DNA of 64,000 nt from an uncultured Dehalococcoidia bacterium (GCA_958295525.1 OY282355.1:1339504-1403503), one strand, 5' to 3'; shown: positions 28,156 through 37,379, counted from the stretch's first letter. Notes: generated by a model not told the origin, from the letters alone. A program made the numbers and translations.

Positions 28156-29328
28156 ATGGCCGTTGCGGTTCGGGTCGAAGGTTTGGAGAAGCGGTACGCC
28201 ACGGACGAGGGCGCGGTCAACGCCGTGCGCGGCGTGTCGTTCGAGGTCGAGGACGGCGAGTTCTTCACGCTCCTCGGCCCGTCGGGCTGCGGAAAGTCCA
28301 CGACGCTGCGCTGCATCGCCGGGCTGGAGAAAGCCGACGGCGGAGAGATCGCCATCGGCGATATGGTGGTCGTCTCGCAGAGCGGCGCGCAGGTTCCCGC
28401 GCACCAGCGCCCCATCGGCATGGTCTTTCAGTCCTACGCCATCTGGCCGCATATGGACGTGTTCGACAACGTCGCGTTTCCCATCTCGCGCGGCAAGGGC
28501 AAACTTCCGAAGGCGGAGGTGCGCGAGCGCGTGCTGGAGGCGCTCAGCCTCGTGCGGCTCGACGGCCTCGAGCGGCGGCCCGCGCCCCAACTCTCCGGCG
28601 GCCAGCAGCAGCGCCTCGCGCTCGCCCGCGCGCTCGTCCGCCAGCCGAAAGCGCTTTTGCTCGACGAGCCCCTCTCCAACCTCGACGCCAAACTCCGCGA
28701 CGATATGCGCGTGGAACTCAAAACCCTCACCGAGCGCCTCAACATCACCACCCTCTTCGTAACGCATGACCAATTGGAGGCGCTCACGCTCTCCGACAAG
28801 ATCGCCGTGATGCGCGACGGGCTCATCGTCCAACTCGGCGGCCCCAAAGACATCTACGACGATCCCAACTCTCGCTTCACCGCCGAGTTCATCGGCACGA
28901 CCAACCTCCTCGAGGGAACCGTCGCCTCCCGCGACGGAGACGTAATGCGCGTCGAAACGCCGCAAGGAACGCTCGTCTGCGCCGCGCTCGACTCGCTCGG
29001 CCCCGGCGACCGCGCCGCGATCGCCGTCCGCCCCGCCAACATCGGCGTCTCCGCCGAACCTCCGAACGCGGATAACGTACTGGAGGGCAGCATCGAAACC
29101 GTCGTTTTCCTCGGCGACTCCCACGATTGCCGGGTGGACGTCGGCGGCGAACTGATCCGCGCGTTCGTTCACGCATCCCGCTCGGTCGAGCGCGGCGACA
29201 AGGTCTACCTGGCGATGAGCGCGGCGGACTGCCGCCTGCTTCCGCCCGAGGCAGCCTTCGTCGAGCGCGAGGATGGCGGCGGCGCGTCCCTGCGCCTGGG
29301 CGCGGGCGCCTCGCCCGCCGTCGCCTAG
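28156..29328 (+). CDS. Iron-type ABC transporter ATP-binding protein
   Basis: 390 aa. Walker A GPSGCGKSTTLR, Q-loop QSYAIWPHM, signature LSGGQQQRLALARAL, Walker B LLLDEPLSNLDAK and the switch His in FVTHDQ are all present. The C-terminal 130 residues form a TOBE-type regulatory domain as in FbpC/PotA. It energises the permease 9 nt upstream and is the last gene of the operon, followed directly by a large hairpin-repeat array that may end transcription. Confidence 0.93.
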   Translation: MAVAVRVEGLEKRYATDEGAVNAVRGVSFEVEDGEFFTLLGPSGCGKSTTLRCIAGLEKADGGEIAIGDMVVVSQSGAQVPAHQRPIGMVFQSYAIWPHMDVFDNVAFPISRGKGKLPKAEVRERVLEALSLVRLDGLERRPAPQLSGGQQQRLALARALVRQPKALLLDEPLSNLDAKLRDDMRVELKTLTERLNITTLFVTHDQLEALTLSDKIAVMRDGLIVQLGGPKDIYDDPNSRFTAEFIGTTNLLEGTVASRDGDVMRVETPQGTLVCAALDSLGPGDRAAIAVRPANIGVSAEPPNADNVLEGSIETVVFLGDSHDCRVDVGGELIRAFVHASRSVERGDKVYLAMSAADCRLLPPEAAFVEREDGGGASLRLGAGASPAVA

Positions 29329-29351
29329 GCTTGCCGACGCCCCGGCCGACG

Positions 29352-29815
29352 GGGGCGGGGTTCCCGCCTGCGCGGGAATGACGGGGCAAGGGGGCGGGAT
29401 TCCCGCCTGCGCGGGAATGACGGGACAAGGGGGCGAGGTTCCCGCCTACGCGGGAATGACGGACAAGGGGCGAGGTCCCGCCTGCGCGGGAATGACGGGA
29501 CAAGGGGGCGAGGTTCCCGTCTGCGCGGGAATGACGGGGCAAGGGGGCGAGGTTCCCGCCTACGCGGGAACGACGGGACAAGGGGGGCGAGGTTCCGCCT
29601 ACGCGGGAACGACGGGACAAGGGGGCGAGGGAACGACGATGCGCTACGCGCCCCGTCCGGCGCTTGCGCGCCCCTGGATTCCCGCCTACGCGGGAATGAC
29701 GGACAAGGGGACGAGGGAACGACGATGCGCTACGCGCCCCGTCCGGCGCTTGCGCGCCCCTGGATTCCCGCCTACGCGGGAATGACGGGGCAAGGGGGCA
29801 GGAATGACGGGGCAG
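29352..29815. repeat. Hairpin repeat cluster 7, largest array
   Basis: About ten hairpin copies spaced roughly 35-40 bp with near-identical GGGACAAGGGGGC linkers, then a tandem duplication of an 86-bp unit (starting 29631 and 29717) that combines the hairpin with GCGCTACGCGCC/GGCGCTTGCGCGCC palindromes. It separates two convergent genes. Units are contiguous and have no variable spacers. Confidence 0.9.
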
Positions 29816-29822
29816 GGGGCGC

Positions 29823-31625
29823 CTAGTGGCGCTTGCGGAGGTAGCGGAGGATTTCCATCAGCGCTTTGCAGTCCACTTCGTTGTAGTCGCGGATGTCGCT
29901 CATCAGTTCAGTGTCCGCGAGGCGGACGCCCCGCTCGGCGGCTTCCGCGTCGCATCGCCACGCGCCGACCATCGCGCCCATGCCGTCCACTTTGGAGTCG
30001 CCCCAGGAGGTTTTGATCAGGCCGTGGGCGTGGAACGCGCGGGCGACGGGCTTGAGTCCGAACCCCATCGCGCCGCGAACGACGACGGGCTCCGCGCGGA
30101 CGACCTTCCGGAGCAAGTCGAACCAGTTGACCTCCGGCCATCCTTTCTCCGGATGCCGCTTGCGCGCCGAATTCCACGCGGTTTCGTAGTTCGTCTCTTC
30201 GGCGGGGGCCCAGTGAAAGACGTTCGCCTCGCTTCCGTCGCCGAGCCGCGCCTGCGTCTCGCGCATATGCGCGAGCCACTCGTCTATCGCGCGCGCCTCG
30301 CTGTCCGGGTCCAGCCGGTCGGCGATGAAGCAGCGGAACGCCCATTTCTCGTTCTCCACGTGCCCGCAGCCGATCATAAAGATGACCGGGTCGGCGTCGG
30401 ATTCCGGGAATTTGGAGAAGTCGTCGTCGAGCGCGGACACGTACTCGAAGTCCACGAAGAATTCGACGGGGGGCTCCGTTCCCCATTCGTCGCGGGCGGC
30501 GTTGACGCGCTCGGGACGGACGGCGGGGCCGCCGTCGCGGTGCGCGTCCAGTATCCGCTGCAGCGTGCGCCGGTAGGCGAACCCGTTGACGCCGAGCGCC
30601 TCAGGCGTGGCGCGCGGGTCTTTCCAAGACGTTACGCCGGCCCGAACGGCGGCGTCGCGCTTCTCTTGCCCCACTTGCCAAAGTTGGATGGGGTCCTCCA
30701 GCCGCTCGATGATCTCGTTCACGGCGGCGGCCCAGGGCCAGTCCGCGGTGTTCGGCCTGAGTTCGGGGACGGTGGGGGAGGGGTAGACTTCCCAGCCCGC
30801 GCCTTCGGTTCGCAATTTGCGCGTCCACTCCGCCGCGGCCACGACGCGCTGGCGCAAGTCCGCCGCCATCGTCACGGGGCCGAGCCGCTCCATCGCGTTG
30901 TTGCCGAATCCTTGCCCGCTTTGGACCCATCGCCGTCCGAGCAGGAACGCCCGGGGCGGAGCGTAGCCCTGGATGCGCGCCAGCGCGTCGTTGTAGACGT
31001 ACAACTGCGCCTTGTAGGCGGGCGCGGAGCCGCTGGAGCCGACCTCGCCCGCCGCGTCGAGGCGGACGGTGGTGTATTTCGCGTCGATCACGACGTAGTG
31101 CCAGGGCGCGCCGATCCCCGGAGCGGGGCGCGCGGCTTCTCCCGGCGGCAGATGCCCCGGAAACAGCGCGTCCAGAATGTCGGAGCGCACGAGAAAGTCG
31201 GCGACGCCGTAGGTGCGCGTTTCGGCGTTCCAGAGCACCGCCTGATGCAGAATCGGGCGCCCCTCGCGCAGCGCCTCGACCGTCCGCATCGCCGCCGCGA
31301 GGTCGCGCACGTCGTGCCTGTCCTGCGAAATCAGCGTGACGTCGTGCAACGACTCCAGGCGCTTGACGACGGCCTCTTCGAACTCGCTGCCCTTCTGCAT
31401 AATGAAAATGGGGAACAGCAAGCGCTCGTCGTAGCCGGGCAACTCCGTGTCGCGGACGAAGCCCTTGTCGGCGCCGTAGGCTTCCAGCCAATCGGAAAGC
31501 GTCGCTTTGAGGAGGTAGCCGCGCAGCCGCGTGGCGGACACCCAATCGCTCCATGCTTCGGAGTCGGGCCCGGCGGGCGCGGTCGGAACTCCCGAGTCGT
31601 TGCGCGTAAGCGCGTCCGGCCCCAC
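29823..31625 (-). CDS. TM0106-type RecB-like nuclease with RNase H-like C-domain
   Basis: About 600 aa. The N-terminal half carries a Cas4/RecB-like PD-(D/E)xK core: GVADFLV then YVVIDAKYT, with QLYVYNDAL as the following QxxxY-type motif. The C-terminal half begins FFVDFEY (first acidic pair) and ends YNEVDCKALMEILRYLRK, an RNase H-like/DEDD exonuclease pattern (YprB-like). Together these match TM0106-family putative nucleases, whose role is probably DNA repair or nucleic-acid processing. The start is uncertain: GTG 31625 is used; TTG 31640 overlaps the stop of the TolB-like gene. They are likely coupled. Confidence 0.75.
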   Translation of the reverse strand: MGPDALTRNDSGVPTAPAGPDSEAWSDWVSATRLRGYLLKATLSDWLEAYGADKGFVRDTELPGYDERLLFPIFIMQKGSEFEEAVVKRLESLHDVTLISQDRHDVRDLAAAMRTVEALREGRPILHQAVLWNAETRTYGVADFLVRSDILDALFPGHLPPGEAARPAPGIGAPWHYVVIDAKYTTVRLDAAGEVGSSGSAPAYKAQLYVYNDALARIQGYAPPRAFLLGRRWVQSGQGFGNNAMERLGPVTMAADLRQRVVAAAEWTRKLRTEGAGWEVYPSPTVPELRPNTADWPWAAAVNEIIERLEDPIQLWQVGQEKRDAAVRAGVTSWKDPRATPEALGVNGFAYRRTLQRILDAHRDGGPAVRPERVNAARDEWGTEPPVEFFVDFEYVSALDDDFSKFPESDADPVIFMIGCGHVENEKWAFRCFIADRLDPDSEARAIDEWLAHMRETQARLGDGSEANVFHWAPAEETNYETAWNSARKRHPEKGWPEVNWFDLLRKVVRAEPVVVRGAMGFGLKPVARAFHAHGLIKTSWGDSKVDGMGAMVGAWRCDAEAAERGVRLADTELMSDIRDYNEVDCKALMEILRYLRKRH

Positions 31626-31633
31626 GAGTCCGC

Positions 31634-32674
31634 TTACCAATCCGGCTGCGTGGCGGGGGCGCCCGAAGTCAGCCTCCGCTGCCCCTGGCCGTTGGACTCC
31701 ATCACGAACAGATCGGTGTCGCCCTCCGGGCCCGAGGGGAACAGCAGCAGCCCCGTCGGCCCCCACTGCACGGACAACTCGTCAACGGCGTTGCGCGTGA
31801 GCCGCGTCGCGGGCTCCTGCGTCTGGCTCGACGAGGCGGTGTAGACCTCGGCGTTGCCGTCGCGGTCGCTTATGAACGCGATGCTCGCGCCGTCCGGCGA
31901 CCAGACCGGGGCGTAGTCGCGGGCGGCGGAAGACGTCACGCGGAACGGCTCGACCGTCCAACCCGCCGCGCTGACTCCGACGATGTAGATGTCCTCTTGC
32001 TCGTCGATTTGGGTGGAGACGTAGGCCAGCCGGTCGCCGGACGGCGACCAAACGGGGAAGCGGTGCGGTCCGGCGGTCAGTTGGACGTCGTTCACGTTGG
32101 TCGGGTCGCGGAGGTAGATGCCGATGGACTCGCCTTGCGCGTTGAGTTTGGCGAACACGACCACGTGCTCGCGCGGCGACCATGCGGGGTCGGTCTCGCC
32201 CTCGCTTCCGAAGATGACCGGCGTCGGCGTGAGATTGGAGAAAGAGACGTGGTGAACGCTGCGCTTGCCGTCGAGATCCTCCGAAGTGTAGGCGATGGAG
32301 TTCCCGTTGGCCGACCAGGATATCTGGTTCTCCATGAATTCCGAGTTGGTCACCCGGGTGGAGGCCGACCCGTCGGCGAGCATCGAGTAGATTTCGACGT
32401 TGCCGTCGCGGTCGCTCAGGAAGGCGACTCGCTGGCGCGCGGGATCCCACAGGGGCTCGTAGTTGTCCGCCCCCTGCCATTCCGTGCCTGCGGTGAGGGT
32501 GAACGAGTCTTCGCCGTTCGGGCGGGTGATGACGATGTCCCGGGCGCCGGGTTCGCCTATGGAGTAGACGATGTAGTTCGGCTCCGTGAAGAGGCCGCAC
32601 GCGGCCGGAACCGACGCGGCGAGCGCGGCGGCGGCGAGGACGAATAGGCGAACGCGGAGCGGAAGGTGGCGCAT
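31634..32674 (-). CDS. TolB-like WD40/PD40 beta-propeller lipoprotein
   Basis: 346 aa. The signal peptide ends SVPAAC (Cys near 26). Repeats of the form EPLWDPARQRVAFLSDRDGN, ENQISWSANGNSIAYTS, DPAWSPREHVVVFA and APVWSPDGASIAFISDRDGNAEVY are PD40 blades. The protein lacks the TolB N-domain and is not beside pal or tolQR, so it is a periplasmic/surface propeller rather than a Tol component. AGGAGAG precedes the ATG by 8 nt. It overlaps or nearly overlaps the nuclease gene downstream. Confidence 0.8.
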   Translation of the reverse strand: MRHLPLRVRLFVLAAAALAASVPAACGLFTEPNYIVYSIGEPGARDIVITRPNGEDSFTLTAGTEWQGADNYEPLWDPARQRVAFLSDRDGNVEIYSMLADGSASTRVTNSEFMENQISWSANGNSIAYTSEDLDGKRSVHHVSFSNLTPTPVIFGSEGETDPAWSPREHVVVFAKLNAQGESIGIYLRDPTNVNDVQLTAGPHRFPVWSPSGDRLAYVSTQIDEQEDIYIVGVSAAGWTVEPFRVTSSAARDYAPVWSPDGASIAFISDRDGNAEVYTASSSQTQEPATRLTRNAVDELSVQWGPTGLLLFPSGPEGDTDLFVMESNGQGQRRLTSGAPATQPDW

Positions 32675-33002
32675 ACGAAACTTCTCTCCTACAGCATACT
32701 ACGGATTCGCGGGCGGGCGCGACTCCCTACGGATGGCAGTTGCGCGGAATCCGCGTCATCGGAGACCTTCGCGCAACCCCCGTCTCCCGTTAGGCGAATG
32801 TCTCCCTCAGAACGGCAGCCACCGCCGCTCGGCGTCGCGGGAGGCGCGGCGGCCAGGCGCGGCGGCCGCCCAGTTCAATCCGCCGCCCCCTAGCGCAGGC
32901 GTGTAGGCAAGCGTGTAGGGGGCGCTGGAGTCAATAGCGCCGGGGGGGCCCCGCCTCCCCGCTCTGATGAAGACGCCGCGCCTATAGCGCTATAATCTCC
33001 GT
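32675..33002. other. Intergenic region upstream of prfB
   Basis: No gene is visible in these 328 nt. It holds the divergent promoters of the TolB-like gene and prfB, and one 8-bp inverted repeat, GCCCCCTA/TAGGGGGC (32885-32892 with 32916-32923). No hairpin repeats of the dispersed family occur here. Confidence 0.5.
32991..32996 (+). promoter_or_regulatory. -10 box of prfB, leaderless-type
   Basis: A consensus TATAAT is followed by CTCCGT and then the ATG at 33003. With a transcription start about 6-7 nt after the hexamer, the mRNA would begin at or within a base of the start codon. No Shine-Dalgarno exists. Confidence 0.65.
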
Positions 33003-34101
33003 ATGGAAGAGTTGCGGCAGCGCCTCGCCGATCTCGCCGGCCACGTGGCCGGCATTATGGTGCGGCTTTGACCTCCCCGCGCAGGAACGGGAAGCCGAGC
33101 GTCTAGAGGCGCTCGCCGCCGCGCCCGGCTTCTGGGACGCTCCTCAGCAAGCCCAGTCGCTGATGCGGAGGCTCGCCCGCTTGCGGAGCGACGCCGCAGG
33201 CTGGCGCGGATTCGAGTCGCGCGTTCGCTCCACCATCGAACTGCTCGATATGGCCATCGAGGCGGACGATTCCTCGGTCGAGGCCGATCTCGCCGCCGAG
33301 GGCGCGGCGCTTTTCGCGGAGGCCGAGGAGCGGGAACTGCGGCTCGTGCTCTCCGGCGAGTACGACGAGCGCAGCGCGGTCCTCGCCATTCACGCCCGCG
33401 AGGGCGGGGCCGACGCGCAGGATTGGGCGGAGATGCTTCTGCGGATGTACACGCGCTGGGCCGCGCAACGCGGATTCGAGGCCCGCATCCTCGACCTCTC
33501 GCCTGGCGAGGAGGCGGGCGTCAAGAGCGTCACGCTCGAGATCACGGGGGAGTACGCCTACGGGCATGCGAAAGCGGAGCGCGGCGTGCACCGGCTCGTT
33601 CGCGTCTCGCCCTACGACGCCTCGCGCGCGCGCCACACGTCGTTCGCCCTCGTCGAGGCGCTCCCCGAGGCGGAGGACGCCGCGGACGTCGCGATCAGCC
33701 CGGACGACATCGAGATGGACGTGTTCAAGGCGAGCGGCGCGGGCGGGCAGCACGTGCAGAAGAACTCGACCGCCGTCCGCATCCGGCATATCCCGTCGGG
33801 CGTCGTTGTCGCCTGTCAAAACGAGCGGTCGCAGTTGCAGAACCGCGAGGTTGCGATGCGGATTCTTCGCGCGCGGCTGACCGAGATCGAAATGCGGAAG
33901 CGCGCCGAGGAGCGCGCCGCGCTCAAGGGGGAGCACGTCTCCGCCGGATGGGGCAGCCAGATCAGGAGTTACGTCCTCCATCCCTACAAGATGGTGAAAG
34001 ACCACCGGACGGGCTACGAGTCCACCAGCCCCGACCTCATCCTCGGCGGCGACCTCGACGGCCTGATGCGCGCGTATCTGCTCTCCAACGTGGGCGAGTA
34101 G
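33003..34101 (+). CDS. prfB: Peptide chain release factor 2, with programmed +1 frameshift
   Basis: RF2 releases protein at UAA and UGA. The 22-codon first frame ends CTT TGA C (33066-33072), the classic autoregulatory slip site; after a +1 shift the frame reads LDLPAQERE and on to the stop at 34101, giving 365 aa. GAGGQHVQKNSTAVRI carries the catalytic GGQ loop. The codon-recognition tripeptide, normally SPF in VSPFD...RRHTSF, reads SPY here (33607-33615). An SD-like stimulator before the slip site is weak (GGTGCGG). The start is fixed by a TATAAT box 6 nt upstream. Confidence 0.96.
33066..33072 (+). promoter_or_regulatory. RF2 +1 programmed frameshift site
   Basis: CTTTGAC: the ribosome at CTT with UGA in the A site slips forward when RF2 is scarce. 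Conserved across most bacterial prfB genes. Confidence 0.95.
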
Positions 34102-34114
34102 ACGGAGCCGCTGC

Positions 34115-34620
34115 GCGGGGGAACGACGGGACAGGGGCGCTCCCAGTAGGTTCCTGCTTTCGCAGGAATGACGGCAATGGGGGCGAGGTTCCGCCTACAC
34201 GGGCAGGGCGGCAATGGGGGCGCTCCCAGTAGGTTCCTGCTTTCGCAGGAATGACGGCAATGGGGGCGAGGTTCCGCCTACACGGGCAGGGCGGCAATGG
34301 GGGCGCTCCCAGTAGGTTCCTGCTTTCGCAGGCAGGGCGTGGCGCGTGGGGCGCTTTGGAGACGAGGCGCTACGCGCCTCGTCCAGGGGGCGAGATTCCC
34401 GCCTACGCGGGAATGACGGCAAGGGGGCGGGAACGACGGCAAGGGGGGCGAGGTTCCGCCTACGCAGGCAGGGCGGCAAGGGGGGCGCTCCCAGTAGGTT
34501 CCTGCTTTCGCAGGAATGACGTGGCGCGTGGGGCGCTTTGGAGACGAGGCGCTACGCGCCTCGTCCGGCGCTTGCGCGCCACTGGATTCCCGCCTACATT
34601 GGGATGACGGAGATGGGGAC
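34115..34620. repeat. Hairpin repeat cluster 8 with an 83-bp tandem repeat
   Basis: An 83-bp unit starting at 34138 and 34221 (third partial copy at 34304) contains TTCCTGCTTTCGCAGGAA and a degenerate TTCCGCCTACACGGGCAG variant. More typical copies follow to 34620. The array lies between the convergent prfB and DM13 genes. Confidence 0.88.
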
Positions 34621-34635
34621 GGGAGCGATGCCGCC

Positions 34636-35301
34636 CTACCCCGCGCTGAGCGGGGCGACGCTGAAGACGACCTGGAACGGGCGGCAGTAGATGACGACCG
34701 AGCCGTAATCGTCGGGCGAGACGTCCGGCGGAATCGGGTAGTTCTGACTGCCGACGTTGCCCTTGAGCCGGTCGAGTTCCACGCTCGCGCTGTTCTGGAC
34801 GTCGCTCCGCCCCTGCGGATCGGGATGCGCGACGAGCAGCACGCGCAGGTCGGGGCCGTTCGTCACCCGGAAGTCCTCGAACCGCAGCACGCGGGAGCCG
34901 TCCGCGAGGCGGTAGATCGTCGCGGAGCCCTCGCCGCGATGAAAGCCGTCGGCGTCGCGGAACATTCCGCGCTTCACGGACACGGGCGCGTCCGCGGGCG
35001 GAGCGGTCGCCGCCGGAGCGTGGGGCGTCGCGTCGGCCATCGCGGACGTTGCGCTCGACATCGCGTCGGCCATCGCGGGCATCGCCTCGTCCATCGTCTC
35101 GCCGTCGAGCATCGCTATCGTCGCCATGGTTTGCTCGACCTGCGCCTGCGTCATTCCGGCGGGAATGGCGGCGTTCGCGCTGAGCGGAAACTCCTCGTCC
35201 ACGGCGCGGTCGATGAAGAGGGGCGAGCCGAGCCACCACGCGAGCGCGAGCGCGGGCACGGCGAGGACGGCGGCGGCGATGAGGATGCGCTTGCGCGTCA
35301 T
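34636..35301 (-). CDS. Membrane-anchored DM13-domain protein
   Basis: 221 aa. One N-terminal membrane segment (about residues 5-25), an Ala/Met-rich linker, then a DM13 domain: RGMFRDADGFHRGEGSATIYR, SRVLRFEDFRVTNGPDLRVLLV and a final YCRPFQVVFSVAPL strand. DM13 domains are predicted to bind haem or act in redox chemistry at the surface; a Cys is present in VIYCRPF. It starts 10 nt after the Nmad3 gene on the same strand, though no functional link is obvious. Confidence 0.82.
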   Translation of the reverse strand: MTRKRILIAAAVLAVPALALAWWLGSPLFIDRAVDEEFPLSANAAIPAGMTQAQVEQTMATIAMLDGETMDEAMPAMADAMSSATSAMADATPHAPAATAPPADAPVSVKRGMFRDADGFHRGEGSATIYRLADGSRVLRFEDFRVTNGPDLRVLLVAHPDPQGRSDVQNSASVELDRLKGNVGSQNYPIPPDVSPDDYGSVVIYCRPFQVVFSVAPLSAG

Positions 35302-35311
35302 GCGGGTTCTC

Positions 35312-36235
35312 CTAGCGTTGGCCGAGGTCGTGGATAAGGTCGCGCGCCCAGTCCTTCACTTCAGGGTACTCGTCAAGGTTGAGGACGAACTCTTGGCCTC
35401 GTCCTACGCTCTGGAGGTAGGCGTGTTCGCCGTCGCCTCGCCTAAGCGTCCAGCGGTTGAACTTCGTGCGATTGGGATCGTGGTATGTCAGGGCTGGCTT
35501 CCCATCATCAGGGTAAAACGAACGCGGCAACTTCCAGCGCGTCACCGATTGTCCCGACTCTGTCAGCACAAGGCGGTCATCGAGTTTCGGGAACACGCCC
35601 GCTCCCGGGGCAGCAAACCTGTTGCCTATCGTCAATTTCTCTGACGCGACGTAGAGCGTGTTGTTGGGATTATCGAAATTCAAGTGCGAGTGGTAGCGCG
35701 CCCACCGGAGTTCCTTCTCTTTGACCTCCCTAACTAGGCGGGCTGCGTCGACTTGAAGCCAGCCCCACAAGATATGCTGGCGGGGCGCATCCGGGTCGAA
35801 ACGCCAGCCTTGCCCGTTGGAAGGTTCTTTGACCTTCCGGTAGAGGCCGAAGAACAGGAATAAGTCTCCCGTTCCCACCTCGTGCTTTCGGAGATGGTCT
35901 TGGGCTATGTCAACTTGCCCAAACAGCCCCCGCCAGTTCTTCGCTTGCTTCGCAACCTTTGGGTAGGTCTTGATGTTGACGTGAGGGTCGAGGTGAGCGC
36001 CGTGATCTGCCCCAATCCGGTTGTCAGGGTAGCGTCTGCAAGTCAAGTCGGCGACAACCTCGCCGATGTTGATCTCGCCGAGGCTATCGCTGTAGTGGCG
36101 CAGTTCTCCATAAGTGATCTTGTCACCGCTGGGGATTGGCAAGGAGAACAGCGTGCCGTCGGGGAAGATGGGGCTAGGGCCACGGCCCGATTTGGCTCCG
36201 CTGTCAAAGCCTTTTCTGCTGAGGATGAGTTTCAT
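35312..36235 (-). CDS. Nucleotide-modification-associated domain 3 (Nmad3) family protein
   Basis: 307 aa. The N-terminus MKLILSRKGFDSGAKSGRGP followed by SPIFPDGTLFSLPIPS, then HLDPHVN and GDLFLFFGLYR, matches the Nmad3 family. Family members were predicted by comparative genomics to take part in nucleotide or nucleic-acid modification; no biochemical reaction is established that I know of. It has more A/T-ending codons than its neighbours, so it may be acquired. TATGAT about 30 nt before the ATG is a possible -10. Confidence 0.75.
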   Translation of the reverse strand: MKLILSRKGFDSGAKSGRGPSPIFPDGTLFSLPIPSGDKITYGELRHYSDSLGEINIGEVVADLTCRRYPDNRIGADHGAHLDPHVNIKTYPKVAKQAKNWRGLFGQVDIAQDHLRKHEVGTGDLFLFFGLYRKVKEPSNGQGWRFDPDAPRQHILWGWLQVDAARLVREVKEKELRWARYHSHLNFDNPNNTLYVASEKLTIGNRFAAPGAGVFPKLDDRLVLTESGQSVTRWKLPRSFYPDDGKPALTYHDPNRTKFNRWTLRRGDGEHAYLQSVGRGQEFVLNLDEYPEVKDWARDLIHDLGQR

Positions 36236-36299
36236 CGTGTGCTCCGCGCGCTGGGCGCGAGCGGCATCATACGCCTCGTTGGGGCGTTGCGCTAGGCGG

Positions 36300-37379
36300 C
36301 TAGATTTCGCAGGGAACGCCGGATTCGGCGCAGACGCCGCGGAGCCAGGCGACGACCTCCCGGTGCAGCGGAACGCCGTTCTTGGAGCGGTCGGCGAACG
36401 CCTCCCGTTCCGGGTCGCCCGCGACGAGCACGCGGTCGTGGCCTGCGGCGGGCGGAGTCGCGCGGAGGTCGCGGATGAAGTCGTCCATGCGCGCCTTGAA
36501 TTCGCCCAGGTCGCTGAAAGCGTCTATGTCGTATGCGGCGACGTAGTGGCGGTAGTTTTGCCGCCCGGCGCGTATGCCGTAGTCCGCCCCCGCGAGCACG
36601 GAGCAGAGGATGTCCACCGCCATCGCAAGCCCGTAGCCTTTGTGCGACCCGGACTCGCGCGCGGTGCCCAGGGGCAGAAGGCGGAAGTCGTCCGGAACGG
36701 GGGCGCGCTCCATTATGGGCGTTCCGTCCGCCGCGCCGATGACGCCGGGAGGAAGCAGCGCCCCCATGCGCCGCGCGTTCCGCACTTTGTTGACGGGGAC
36801 GACGCTGGTGGCCATATCGAATATCCACGGGGGCTCGTCGAGCGCGGGGACGGCTATGGCGATGGGGTTGGTGCCGAGGCGGGGAATCCGCCCGAACGTC
36901 GGGAGCGCGTCGGGGCCGGTGGCCGTCATGCAGACGCCGATCATATCGCGCGGCAGGGCCAGCATCGCGTGGTAGGCGGCCATTCCGACGTGCCCGCCGT
37001 TGAACATCGTCGCGACGCCCACGCCGCAGGCGCGGGCTTTTTCCATTGCGATCTCCATCGCCTTCGGAGCGATGATCACGCCGAGCCCGCGGTCGCAATC
37101 TATGTTCGCCGACGCGGGGCGTTCGCGGACGACGCGCCAGTTGGGGGTCGGGTTCTGAACGCCGTTGGCGTAGCGCTCCAGGTAGACGCGGAGCATATTG
37201 GAGACGCCGTGGCTGTCCACGCCGCGCAGGTCGGCGGTCACGAGGACGTCGGCGGCGAGCCAAGCGTCGCCGGGCGGCGCGCCCTGCTTCTCGATGAGGG
37301 CGGCGGCCGCGTCGCGCAACGGGTCGGCGGGAACGCGGACGGCGTCCTCTTCCGGCACGTGGAAGGGATTAGACGTCAT
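36300..37379 (-). CDS. Ldh-family (malate/L-lactate dehydrogenase type 2) oxidoreductase
   Basis: 359 aa, normal length. NAD(P)-dependent oxidation of 2-hydroxyacids. DLRGVDSHGVSNMLRVYLER carries the conserved Asp-Ser-His near residue 55, and TNPIAIAVPALDEP with FDMATSVVPVNKV, then SHKGYGLAMAVDILCSVL, are the other family motifs. The substrate could be malate, ureidoglycolate, sulfolactate or another hydroxyacid. The downstream GlcG-like gene overlaps its start, so they are transcribed together as one unit (GlcG-like first). Confidence 0.9.
   Translation of the reverse strand: MTSNPFHVPEEDAVRVPADPLRDAAAALIEKQGAPPGDAWLAADVLVTADLRGVDSHGVSNMLRVYLERYANGVQNPTPNWRVVRERPASANIDCDRGLGVIIAPKAMEIAMEKARACGVGVATMFNGGHVGMAAYHAMLALPRDMIGVCMTATGPDALPTFGRIPRLGTNPIAIAVPALDEPPWIFDMATSVVPVNKVRNARRMGALLPPGVIGAADGTPIMERAPVPDDFRLLPLGTARESGSHKGYGLAMAVDILCSVLAGADYGIRAGRQNYRHYVAAYDIDAFSDLGEFKARMDDFIRDLRATPPAAGHDRVLVAGDPEREAFADRSKNGVPLHREVVAWLRGVCAESGVPCEI

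Noticed and set aside
27616-29172. 518-aa minus-strand ORF across the ABC genes
   Set aside because: A shadow of the permease and ATPase genes; acidic/Arg-rich with no domain.
29352-29815. Possible CRISPR array (regular repeats of about 38 bp)
   Set aside because: The spacing sequence between palindromes is nearly identical from copy to copy, so there are no variable spacers, and no cas genes are nearby. It is a tandem run of the dispersed hairpin repeat.
32675-33002. tRNA or small gene in the prfB upstream gap
   Set aside because: No T-loop (GGTTCRANNCC) or ORF with a ribosome site was found.
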